Below the pieces are notes generated by a model. It was not told where the DNA came from. It searched no databases and saw nothing but the letters and a program-made list of their open reading frames with translations. A program made the position numbers and the translations under genes. A stretch of 6,290 nucleotides of DNA, from NCBI GenBank assembly GCA_021157805.1, contig JAGGVW010000265.1:1-6290 (forward strand), in the 5' to 3' direction. Positions 1 through 6,058 of this stretch are shown piece after piece. Position 1 is the first letter of the stretch; each line of letters starts with the position of its first letter. This DNA is from a bacterium. GTDB lineage: Bacteria > Ratteibacteria > UBA8468 > B48-G9 > JAFGKM01.

Positions 1-1
1 G

Positions 2-112
2 AGGTATAAATTAACTGAAAAGTTAAAGAAAAAAGTTCAACTTATAACAGAAATGAAAAATATAAAACACCCATATCCAGAAATTGGTGCAAGAAAGGGG
101 ATAGAATTTTAA
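2..112 (+). CDS. C-terminal end of an unidentified protein (5' truncated by window edge)
   Basis: An open frame runs in from the left edge and gives 36 residues before a TAA stop at 110-112. The visible tail is lysine-rich and looks helical (KLTEKLKKKVQLITEMKN), followed by a short HPYPEIGARKG segment and EF at the end. I do not recognise the family. Base composition and codon use match the genes that follow, and the strand is the same. The next gene starts 58 bases later, so the two could share a transcript. The coding call rests on frame openness and resemblance to neighbouring composition only; a chance open frame of this length is possible in AT-rich DNA. Confidence 0.5.
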   Translation, partial: RYKLTEKLKKKVQLITEMKNIKHPYPEIGARKGIEF

Positions 113-159
113 ATGAGAAATATAAATAACAGACAGAACTTAATTTTTCAGATTAAAAA

Positions 160-168
160 GGGGAGGGG
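160..168 (+). promoter_or_regulatory. Strong G-rich ribosome binding site of the nitroreductase
   Basis: GGGGAGGGG ends two bases before the ATG at 171. Its core contains GGAGG or GGAGGGG-like pairing to the anti-Shine-Dalgarno sequence. It supports 171 as the start and argues for good translation of this gene. Confidence 0.6.
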
Positions 169-170
169 AT

Positions 171-665
171 ATGGAAGAAGTAATAAATCTTTTGAAGGAA
201 AGAAGAAGTATAAGAAAATATCAGGAAAAAGAAGTTCCAGAAGATATTATTAAAGGTATAATTGACTGTGCCAGATTTGCTCCAAGTGCAATAAATATTC
301 AACCATGGGAATTTATTGTAATAACTGATAAAGAAATGAGAAAGAAAATAGCCGATATAACTGATTATGGGAAATTTATTGCTGATGCACCTTTATGTAT
401 TGCTGTTTTCTGTAAAGATACAAAATACTATCTTGAAGATGGTTCAGCAGCAACCACATATATTTTACTTGCTGCAAAAACATATGGACTTGGAAGTTGC
501 TGGGTTGCAGGAGATAAAAAATATTATGCCAGTGATATAAAAAAACTTCTTGGAGTTCCTGATGGATATAAACTTGTTAGTTTAATTCCAATTGGTTATC
601 CTGCTGAAAATCCTGTGAAAGAAAAAAGGCCTTTAGAAGATGTCTTGCATAGAGAAACATGGTAA
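171..665 (+). CDS. Nitroreductase family protein (FMN-dependent NAD(P)H oxidoreductase)
   Basis: This is a small flavoprotein of the NfsB/FRase-like nitroreductase superfamily. Such enzymes are cytosolic homodimers that pass hydride from NAD(P)H through FMN to nitro-compounds, quinones or other acceptors. The 164-residue product shows the family's N-terminal FMN-phosphate motif ERRSIRKY (residues 10-17), the second FMN segment APSAINIQPWEF (37-48), the central helix with GSAATTYILLAAKTYGLGSCWV (residues 91-112, paraphrased by its ends GSAAT and GLGSCWV), and the C-terminal SLIPIGYPAE (137-146). The protein is compact but complete: nothing between the motifs is missing, and short members of about 165-180 residues are common. 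The start at 171 has a strong GGGGAGGGG site. The physiological substrate cannot be read from the sequence. Neighbours give no clear partner, and it may be a separate unit from the permease downstream. Confidence 0.93.
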   Translation: MEEVINLLKERRSIRKYQEKEVPEDIIKGIIDCARFAPSAINIQPWEFIVITDKEMRKKIADITDYGKFIADAPLCIAVFCKDTKYYLEDGSAATTYILLAAKTYGLGSCWVAGDKKYYASDIKKLLGVPDGYKLVSLIPIGYPAENPVKEKRPLEDVLHRETW

Positions 666-697
666 GGATTTTATGTGAATTTTAGAACCACTCCTTA
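663..697 (+). terminator. Weak inverted repeat after the nitroreductase, possible terminator
   Basis: TAAGGA at 663-668, which includes the stop codon, pairs perfectly with TCCTTA at 692-697 across a 23-base loop. A T-rich stretch (701-730) follows, though not immediately. The stem is short and the loop long, so this is at best a poor intrinsic terminator. It is listed because it is the only candidate between the nitroreductase and the permease. Confidence 0.22.
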
Positions 698-728
698 AAA
701 TTTTATCTTCTTATTTTGAAATATTTTT

Positions 729-757
729 TTGTTATGAAAACCTGGTTGTTATATAAT
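729..757 (+). promoter_or_regulatory. Candidate sigma-70 promoter for permease-regulator pair
   Basis: A -35-like TTGTTA (729-734) is separated by exactly 17 bases from a perfect -10 TATAAT (752-757), 16 bases before the permease ATG at 774. The spacer holds a small palindrome, AACC-T-GGTT (739-747), which could be an operator half-site pair. A start point about 7 bases after the -10 box would leave a leader of only about 10 bases, with the GGGAG ribosome site at its 5' end. That is tight and lowers confidence, as does the AT-rich background in which TATAAT can arise by chance. Confidence 0.42.
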
Positions 758-773
758 TAAAAAGGGAGATAAT

Positions 774-2093
774 ATGATTGAAAGATTTTTTAAATTCAGA
801 GAAAAGGGAACTGATTTAAAAACAGAAGTAATAGCAGGGATTACAACTTTTTTTGCTATGTCATATATAATTTTTGTTCAGCCATCTGTTCTCTCTCAGG
901 GAGGAATGGATTTTGGAGCAGTTATGGTGGCAACCTGTTTATCAGCAGCAATTGCAACTTTTGTTATGGGATTTTATGCGAATTATCCAATTGCTCTTGC
1001 TCCTGGAATGGGAGAAAATTTTTATTTTGTTTTTTCAGTTATACTCGGAATGGGAATTGCATGGCAAAAAGTTCTGGGAGCGGTTTTTATTTCAGGTGTT
1101 GTGTTTTTAGTTCTTTCAATATGGAAGGTTAGAGAAAAACTTATAAATTCAATCCCACTTTCTTTACAGGCAGGTATTGCTTCTGGAATAGGTCTTTTTA
1201 TTGCTTTTATAGGTATGTTGCAATCAGGAATTATTGAAAAAGGAGGGGTAGTTTTAAAACTTGGTGATTTTCATCAGAAAGAAGTTTTACTTGCAATTTT
1301 TGGACTTTTTGTAATAGGGGTTCTTACTGGTAAAAAAGTAAAAGGAAGTATTTTAATTGGGATGGTTATAACTGCAGTAATAGGTATTTTTACAGGTGTT
1401 ATTAAATATCAGGGAATTGTTGGAAAAATTCCGTCAATTTCTTCTACTTTTTTAAAACTTGATATTATTGGAGCATTAAAATCAGGACTTTTCACAATAA
1501 TTTTTGTTTTTCTTTTTATGGATATTTTTGACACAGTTGGAACAGCAATAGGAATAGGAGAAGCAGCAGGATTTATGAAAAATGGAAAATTACCAGGTGC
1601 TCATAGAATTTTATTTTCAGATGCAGTTGGAACAACATTTGGAGCAATTCTTGGAACCAGCACTGTCACCAGTTATATTGAAAGTGCAACAGGTGTTTCT
1701 GCTGGTGGAAAAACTGGATTTGCTTCTATAATAACTGCCCTTCTATTCTTGCTTGCTTTATTTTTCTATCCTTTTGTAAAAATGATTGGAACTGGAATAA
1801 CTTTGAAATCAGGAATAACTCTTTATCCTGTAACTTCTCCTGCTCTTATTATTGTTGGATGTCTGATGATACCTCTAATTAAAAAGGTTAAATGGGAAGA
1901 CCCAACAGAAGGAATACCTGCTTTTCTTGCTTTTGTAGGGATTCCTTTTACATATAATATTGGTGAGGGTATGGCTTTTGGATTTATTTCCTATTTTATT
2001 CTTAAACTTTTCACAGGAAAATATAATGACTTAAACTGGGTTGTTATTATTGTCGCAATTGCCTTTGTATTGAGATTTGCTTTTATAAAATGA
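774..2093 (+). CDS. NCS2 family nucleobase permease (AzgA/PbuG-type)
   Basis: This is an inner-membrane proton-coupled importer of the nucleobase-cation symporter-2 superfamily, in the AzgA-like branch (COG2252) whose known members take up adenine, guanine or hypoxanthine. The 439-residue length is normal. The protein is almost wholly hydrophobic, with roughly 12-14 membrane segments and no cleavable signal. Family motifs are present: EVIAGITTFFAMSYI (18-32) opening TM1, PIALAPGMGENF (72-83) in TM3, FLFMDIFDTVGT (246-257) with acidic D250 and D253 in TM8, and LGTSTVTSYIESATGVSAGG (293-312) with E303 in TM10. These acidic positions match the substrate and proton sites known for the superfamily. 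In place of the common GLNAFF after APGM, this protein has GENFYF, adding an acidic E81. The start has GGGAG at 764-768. The stop overlaps the next start by 4 bases. Substrate is inferred as a purine, not shown. Confidence 0.93.
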   Translation: MIERFFKFREKGTDLKTEVIAGITTFFAMSYIIFVQPSVLSQGGMDFGAVMVATCLSAAIATFVMGFYANYPIALAPGMGENFYFVFSVILGMGIAWQKVLGAVFISGVVFLVLSIWKVREKLINSIPLSLQAGIASGIGLFIAFIGMLQSGIIEKGGVVLKLGDFHQKEVLLAIFGLFVIGVLTGKKVKGSILIGMVITAVIGIFTGVIKYQGIVGKIPSISSTFLKLDIIGALKSGLFTIIFVFLFMDIFDTVGTAIGIGEAAGFMKNGKLPGAHRILFSDAVGTTFGAILGTSTVTSYIESATGVSAGGKTGFASIITALLFLLALFFYPFVKMIGTGITLKSGITLYPVTSPALIIVGCLMIPLIKKVKWEDPTEGIPAFLAFVGIPFTYNIGEGMAFGFISYFILKLFTGKYNDLNWVVIIVAIAFVLRFAFIK

Positions 2094-2944
2094 AAAAAGG
2101 GAAAAAAGAAAAACTTATAAAAGAAAATTCAAAAATCCCTGTTATCATAAAAGAAGTAAAAAATAAATTTAACAGGTTACCAAATATTAAACTTGCCTAT
2201 CATAGAGAAGTGGAAATTCATCTTATAAAAAGAGGGAAAGGTTTTTATTTCATTCATAACAGAAAATATTTTTTTTGTCCTGATACTGCAATTATTATTT
2301 ACCCTGACCAGCAGCATTTTTCTTATCTTGATTATCCATATTTTATAGAAAAGATATCTATTTACTTCAGTCCTGATTTTCTAAAAAAAATAAATTTTGA
2401 TATAAGTTCAATTCCCCATTCTATTAAGTTATCAGGAAGAGAAAAAGCAGAAATACATTTAATTATTGATGTTATAAGAAGTGAAATTGCTGATAAAAAT
2501 AAATTCAGTGAGGAGATAATTGAAAAAGCGATTTCTATTATTTTAATTTTATTAAAAAAGTGTAAGTATAATAGCAGAGTTTCAGATAAAAGAAGAAGTT
2601 CTGTTGTTGATGATATAATTGATTATATAAATGGAAACTATCAAAAAAATATTACGATTTCTGATTTATCAAAAGTTATTCATAAATCAGAGAGTTATTT
2701 ATCACACCTTTTTAAGGACTTTACAGGAATTGGAATAAAGGCGTATCTTTTACAGAAGAGAATTCTTGAAGCAAAGAAAATTCTGGAAAGTCAAAAAGAT
2801 ATGAAAGTTGTAAAAGTCGGAGAAAAAGTTGGATTTCCTTCATTTGCTCTTTTTAATCGGACATTCAAAAAGATAACAGGAACAACTCCATCGTCATACA
2901 GAAACCTTTTTATTAAGAAAAAGCAGAAAATGATATTAAAATAG
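2090..2944 (+). CDS. AraC-family transcriptional regulator with N-terminal cupin sensor domain
   Basis: This 284-residue protein has the standard two-part AraC layout. The N-terminal part (about 37-80) is a cupin-type ligand/dimerisation domain: YHREVEIHLIKRGKGFYFI (37-55) and PDQQHF (72-77), with H38, E40, E42, H44 and H76 in cupin-like places. The C-terminal part (about 172-272) is the double helix-turn-helix: ITISDLSKVIHKSESYLSHL (188-207) followed by FKDFTG, and VGEKVGFPSFALFNRTFKK (243-261) followed by ITGTTPSSYR. Both helix-turn-helix units look intact. The start shares an ATGA overlap with the permease stop, and I see no good ribosome site of its own, so translation is probably coupled to the permease. 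There is no other in-frame ATG before residue 238. A strongly basic N-terminus (MKKGKKEKLIK) precedes the cupin. AraC proteins with this layout are usually activators of sugar or other catabolic genes; likely targets are the permease itself or the operon starting at 2995. Confidence 0.92.
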   Translation: MKKGKKEKLIKENSKIPVIIKEVKNKFNRLPNIKLAYHREVEIHLIKRGKGFYFIHNRKYFFCPDTAIIIYPDQQHFSYLDYPYFIEKISIYFSPDFLKKINFDISSIPHSIKLSGREKAEIHLIIDVIRSEIADKNKFSEEIIEKAISIILILLKKCKYNSRVSDKRRSSVVDDIIDYINGNYQKNITISDLSKVIHKSESYLSHLFKDFTGIGIKAYLLQKRILEAKKILESQKDMKVVKVGEKVGFPSFALFNRTFKKITGTTPSSYRNLFIKKKQKMILK

Positions 2945-2956
2945 CAGAAAATTTCA

Positions 2957-2985
2957 TTTAATTATTCAGGCATTGGGTTTACAAT
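2957..2985 (+). promoter_or_regulatory. Weak candidate promoter in the gap before the URO-D-like gene
   Basis: TACAAT at 2980-2985 matches five of six -10 bases. The hexamer 17 bases upstream, TTTAAT (2957-2962), is a poor -35. A poor -35 would fit a promoter needing an activator such as the adjacent AraC protein, but that is inference. Transcription from here would begin almost at the ATG at 2995, giving a leaderless or nearly leaderless message. I see no convincing terminator in the 50-base gap, so read-through from the regulator gene is equally possible. Confidence 0.2.
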
Positions 2986-2994
2986 AATAAAAAA

Positions 2995-4023
2995 ATGGAA
3001 AGAAAATTTATGTGGTATGTAAGTGGATGCTATCTTTCTTATACATATCTGGCAAGGTTAAAACTTGACCAGATTTATAAGGACTATTCTGCCTGTGCAA
3101 AGGCATTTAAAGTAGGAAGAAAAAGAGTTAAAGAAATTTTTGGCTCTGAAGTGAAGGTAACATCTCCCATCTGTGCTCCAATTTCATATGGGCATATTAT
3201 ATGTCTGGGAGTTCCTGTAACCTTCCCTGATGATTCAGAACCAGGGGTAAGACCAATATATAAAAATATTGATGAGGGAATTTCTGCATTAAAAAAAGAA
3301 GTTGATTTCAGCAAAAATTATCTTTTCAAACACTATTATGGTATGTGGCAATACTTAAAAAAAGAATTTCCTGATGAGAATGTTCCTTTTTCAGGTTTTG
3401 GATGGGAAGGACCTATTACCACTGCTGTTCTTTTGAGAGGAACTGATTTTTACATTGACATTCTTGATTTTCCAGAAAAAGCAAAAGAGTTTTTATCTCT
3501 TACAACTGAAAGCATTATAAAATTTGTCCATTTCATTAGAGAAATAAATAATGAACCACCTGTAAGTCCAATTAGTGCTGGATTGTGCGATGACCTTTCA
3601 AGTTTAATTTCTCCTTCTCTTTGGGATGAATTTGTAATACCTTACTGGGAAAAGTATTACAGTGGCTTAACAACAGGAAAAAGATATATACATGTTGAAA
3701 ATTTAAATCCAGAACATCTTCCATTTTTAGAAAAAGTAAACCTCTCTCATTATGACCCATCTGTTTCACCTGCTTTAAGTCCGAAAATAATTAAAGAGAA
3801 AATTGATATACCTTTTGGATGGCGTCTTACTTCATTTGGTTTAAGAGATATGAATAAAGAGGAAGTGAAAGAATGGGTTTATAAAACATATGAAGAAGGG
3901 GCAGAAGAAGTTTTTTATATTCTTGAGAAAATTGCGTGTATGTATCCTGAAAAAATAAATGTTTTTATTGAAACCTGTAAAGAAATTGAAAAAGGAGTGA
4001 AAAATGGGAAAACTTGCAATTGA
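2995..4023 (+). CDS. Uroporphyrinogen decarboxylase (URO-D)-like protein with altered metal motif
   Basis: A 342-residue protein of the URO-D/methyltransferase (MtaA/CmuA-like) TIM-barrel superfamily. Recognisable blocks are GWEGPITTAVLLRG (136-149), the partner of the usual GPFT..LRG; LSSLISPSLWDEFVIPYWEK (201-220), the classic LISPxLxxEFVxPY segment; YIHVENLNPEHLPFL (231-245), the place where methyltransferase members carry a His-x-Cys zinc motif; and FYILEKIACMYPE (307-319), the C-terminal strand with C315 where a third zinc ligand normally lies. Here the motif is H233-V-E235, so the first Cys is lost. The N-terminal arginine-rich substrate motif of true HemE is also absent, so it is not a haem-pathway decarboxylase. 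Methyl transfer to or from a corrinoid is the family alternative, but no corrinoid protein is visible nearby. It overlaps the aminotransferase gene by 20 bases. The start is uncertain: M1 lacks a ribosome site, while M6 (3010) has one. True reaction unknown. Confidence 0.82.
   Translation: MERKFMWYVSGCYLSYTYLARLKLDQIYKDYSACAKAFKVGRKRVKEIFGSEVKVTSPICAPISYGHIICLGVPVTFPDDSEPGVRPIYKNIDEGISALKKEVDFSKNYLFKHYYGMWQYLKKEFPDENVPFSGFGWEGPITTAVLLRGTDFYIDILDFPEKAKEFLSLTTESIIKFVHFIREINNEPPVSPISAGLCDDLSSLISPSLWDEFVIPYWEKYYSGLTTGKRYIHVENLNPEHLPFLEKVNLSHYDPSVSPALSPKIIKEKIDIPFGWRLTSFGLRDMNKEEVKEWVYKTYEEGAEEVFYILEKIACMYPEKINVFIETCKEIEKGVKNGKTCN
2997..3002 (+). promoter_or_regulatory. Possible ribosome site favouring the internal start at 3010
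   Basis: GGAAAG lies seven bases before an in-frame ATG at 3010-3012 (residue M6), whereas the ATG at 2995 is preceded only by A/T. If used, the protein begins MWYVSGCYL and is 337 residues long. If the transcript is leaderless, the 2995 ATG may be right instead. Confidence 0.35.
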
Positions 4024-5242
4024 AGGAGGAAAACCAGTAAGGAAAAAGCCAATACCGGAAAGAATCATGTTTGACGAAAGGGAAGTAAAAGCCGTTTTAC
4101 AACTTCTCAAAAAAGGAACAGAAGAGTCAACTGCAAAATTTCTTAACAGATATGCAGGAGAAAATGTTGACAAATATGAAAAGGAGTTTGCCAGATATTT
4201 TGGAGTTAAATTTGCAACAGCAACAAGTTCAGGAACGGCAGCAGTCCATTCAGCAATTGCTTCACTTGATTTAGAACCTGGAAGTGAAGTTATAACAACT
4301 CCTATTACAGACCCTGGAACTGTTATGCCAATTATTTTTCAGGGGCTTATACCTGTTTTTGCAGATGTTGATTTTGAGACTTTAAATATAACAGGGGAAA
4401 CGATTGAAAAAGTTATAACTAAGAAAACAAAAGCAGTAATTGTAGTTCATCTTGCAGGAGTTCCATGTGAAATGGATAAAATAATGAGAGTAGCAAGGAA
4501 ATATAAATTGAAAGTGATTGAAGATTGTGCTCAAGCACACGGTTCAATTTATAAAGGAAGATATGTTGGAACCTTTGGAGATATGGGGATTTTCAGTTTA
4601 ATGAGTGGAAAACATATGACAAGTGGTGGGCAGGGTGGTATGGTTATAACTGATAAAGAAAAGTATTACTGGGCTGCTAAAAGATTTGCAGATAGAGGTA
4701 AACCATTCGGGATTAAAAATCCAGAAGGTAATGTCTCTCTTGGTTTAAATTACAGAATGACAGAAATAGAAGCAATTATTGGAAGAGTACAGTTGAAAAA
4801 GTTAAAAAAGATAGTTGATAAAAGATATAAAATTGTTGAAAAGTTAAGAAAAGAATTTTCAAACTTAAAAGCATTTTCTCTATGGAAAAGACCTCAAAAT
4901 AGCAAACCAAATTACTGGTTCTGTTTTGTAAAAGTTGATAAAGAAAAATTAAAAGTTGATAAATGGAAAATTGCTGAAGCATTAAAAGCAGAAGGAATTT
5001 CAGCAGGTGCTCACTATGTAATTCCTATGTATGAAAACCCATTTATTAAAAAAAGAAACACATTCGGGAAAAGTGGTTATCCCTGGAATCCATATAATCC
5101 TGAAATTAAGTATAGATGTCCTGTTGCTGAAAAGTCATTAAATTCCCACATTACTCTTTACATCCATGAGTGCTTTACTGATAAAGAAATTAAAGATATA
5201 CTGAAAGCATTTGAAAAAGTAGAAAAAGCATATTTGAAATAG
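4004..5242 (+). CDS. DegT/DnrJ/EryC1/StrS family PLP-dependent aminotransferase
   Basis: A 412-residue fold-type I PLP enzyme of the sugar aminotransferase family, which typically moves an amino group from glutamate or glutamine to a keto-sugar. The order of motifs is complete: N-terminal LAIEGGKPVRKKPIP (4-18), SSGTAAVHSAI (75-85) for cofactor phosphate, VIEDCAQAHGS (171-181) with D174 contacting the PLP pyridine, GDMGIFSLMSGKH (192-204) with K203 as the Schiff-base lysine, TSGGQGGMV (206-214), and LNYRMTEIEAIIGRVQL (248-264). In many members the residue after the lysine segment is GEGG; here it is GGQGG, which I associate with a subgroup found in catabolic rather than surface-sugar clusters. 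A GGAG at 3994-3997 supports the start, inside the end of the URO-D-like gene. No nucleotide-sugar genes are visible nearby, so the substrate is open; a free or phosphorylated keto-sugar is plausible. A small lysine-rich duplicated stretch lies at residues 309-322. Confidence 0.93.
   Translation: MGKLAIEGGKPVRKKPIPERIMFDEREVKAVLQLLKKGTEESTAKFLNRYAGENVDKYEKEFARYFGVKFATATSSGTAAVHSAIASLDLEPGSEVITTPITDPGTVMPIIFQGLIPVFADVDFETLNITGETIEKVITKKTKAVIVVHLAGVPCEMDKIMRVARKYKLKVIEDCAQAHGSIYKGRYVGTFGDMGIFSLMSGKHMTSGGQGGMVITDKEKYYWAAKRFADRGKPFGIKNPEGNVSLGLNYRMTEIEAIIGRVQLKKLKKIVDKRYKIVEKLRKEFSNLKAFSLWKRPQNSKPNYWFCFVKVDKEKLKVDKWKIAEALKAEGISAGAHYVIPMYENPFIKKRNTFGKSGYPWNPYNPEIKYRCPVAEKSLNSHITLYIHECFTDKEIKDILKAFEKVEKAYLK
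4930..4963 (+). repeat. Short in-frame direct repeat inside the aminotransferase gene
   Basis: AAAAGTTGATAAA occurs at 4930-4942 and again at 4951-4963, exactly 21 bases apart, so it encodes KVDK twice (about residues 309-312 and 317-320). It could be a local slippage duplication of seven codons, or chance in a lysine-rich loop, as the bases between copies are low in complexity. Confidence 0.45.
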
Positions 5243-5247
5243 GGGGT
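5241..5247 (+). promoter_or_regulatory. Ribosome site overlapping the aminotransferase stop codon
   Basis: AGGGGGT begins inside the TAG stop (5240-5242) of the aminotransferase gene and lies eight bases before the ATG at 5256. Sharing stop codon and ribosome site suggests that ribosomes terminating on one gene restart on the next, tying their protein levels together. Confidence 0.5.
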
Positions 5248-5255
5248 GGGCAGTT

Positions 5256-6038
5256 ATGAAAATTTATATTGTGACTGACCTTGAAGGAGTAGCAGGAGTT
5301 GTTGATTTTAAATCTCAGACTTATCCTGATGGGAAATATTTTGAAAAAGCAAAAGAACTTTTAACAGAAGAAGTAAATGCTTGCTGTGATGGATTGAAAG
5401 AAATGGGGGTTGATGAAATTCTTGTTGTTGATGGTCATGGACCAGGCGGAATATTGCCAGAAAAAATTCATCCAGAAGCAAAGTTATATCACGGTAGACC
5501 TATTTCTTCTTTATGGGAAATTGATAAGGGATGGGATGCTGTATTTCTACTTGCTCATCACAGTATGAATGGAACAGAGAAGGGGAATTTAAACCATACT
5601 TATTCAAGTCAACATATAGTCAAGATGAAACTGAATGGTGAAGAAATAGGCGAAATTGGTTTTGAAATTTATATAGCAGGATATTTCAATATTCCAGTTG
5701 TTTTTATAAGCGGAGATGAGGCAGCATGTAAAGAAGCAGAGAAATATGTACCTGAAATAGAGAAAGCAGTTGTGAAATGGGGAATTAACAGAACCTGTGC
5801 AATTTCTCTTTCTCCATTTAAAGCAAGAGAAGTAATAAAAGAAAAAGCAAAAAAAGCAATAGAGAAAATTGATAAGATAAAACCAGTGAAAATTGAAGGA
5901 GAATGTGAACTTATAATTGAATATTTATCTTCTTCAGATGCTTTTTCTAAATTAAAAGAAGAATATGTTGAAAAAATTGATGCAAGAACAATAAAAATAA
6001 AGGGTAAGAACATTATTGAAGTTTATAAAAGAATGTAA
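5256..6038 (+). CDS. M55 family D-aminopeptidase (DppA-like)
   Basis: A 260-residue cytosolic metallopeptidase of MEROPS family M55, whose model is Bacillus subtilis DppA, a decameric di-zinc enzyme that removes N-terminal D-amino acids such as D-Ala from short peptides. The expected ligands are all visible: D8 and E10 in TDLEG (7-11), H61 in VVDGHGPGG (57-65), H101/H102 in LLAHHSM (98-104), and E133 in GEIGFEIYIAG (132-142). The family's catalytic histidine matches H114 in NHTYSS (113-118). SGDEAACKEAE (152-162) is the usual following block. Length is near the family norm of about 270. It follows the aminotransferase by 13 bases with a stop-overlapping ribosome site. D-Ala peptides from peptidoglycan turnover are the expected substrates, but no dipeptide transporter is in view, so import or origin of the substrate is unknown. 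No signal peptide is present. Confidence 0.94.
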   Translation: MKIYIVTDLEGVAGVVDFKSQTYPDGKYFEKAKELLTEEVNACCDGLKEMGVDEILVVDGHGPGGILPEKIHPEAKLYHGRPISSLWEIDKGWDAVFLLAHHSMNGTEKGNLNHTYSSQHIVKMKLNGEEIGEIGFEIYIAGYFNIPVVFISGDEAACKEAEKYVPEIEKAVVKWGINRTCAISLSPFKAREVIKEKAKKAIEKIDKIKPVKIEGECELIIEYLSSSDAFSKLKEEYVEKIDARTIKIKGKNIIEVYKRM

Positions 6039-6058
6039 TGAATAAAAGGAGCAAAAAA

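Noticed and set aside
139..156. Inverted repeat TTAAT/ATTAA before the nitroreductase as a terminator
   Set aside because: A five-pair A/T-only stem is expected by chance in this composition and would not be stable.
113..170. ATG at 113 immediately after the TAA of the first partial gene, as a small gene or alternative start
   Set aside because: Its frame differs from the nitroreductase, has no ribosome site of its own and ends soon after inside the nitroreductase gene without a recognisable product.
666..773. Purine riboswitch before the nucleobase permease
   Set aside because: A guanine/adenine riboswitch would be expected for some purine permeases, but I cannot find the conserved three-way junction core or its paired loops in this 108-base AT-rich gap.
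874..1110. Open frame of 78 codons inside the permease gene, same strand
   Set aside because: It is a shifted-frame shadow of a hydrophobic membrane protein, rich in Leu, Gln and Trp, with no ribosome site, and the permease frame fully explains the region.
2995..4023. HemE, the haem-pathway uroporphyrinogen decarboxylase
   Set aside because: The N-terminal arginine-containing substrate motif of HemE is missing and no other haem gene is nearby; only the superfamily assignment is supported.
3841..4173. Antisense open frames on the minus strand, longest here and at 5669-6013
   Set aside because: They are Phe/Ser/Leu-rich mirror images of lysine/glutamate-rich coding sequence and lie wholly opposite well-supported genes, with no recognisable domain.
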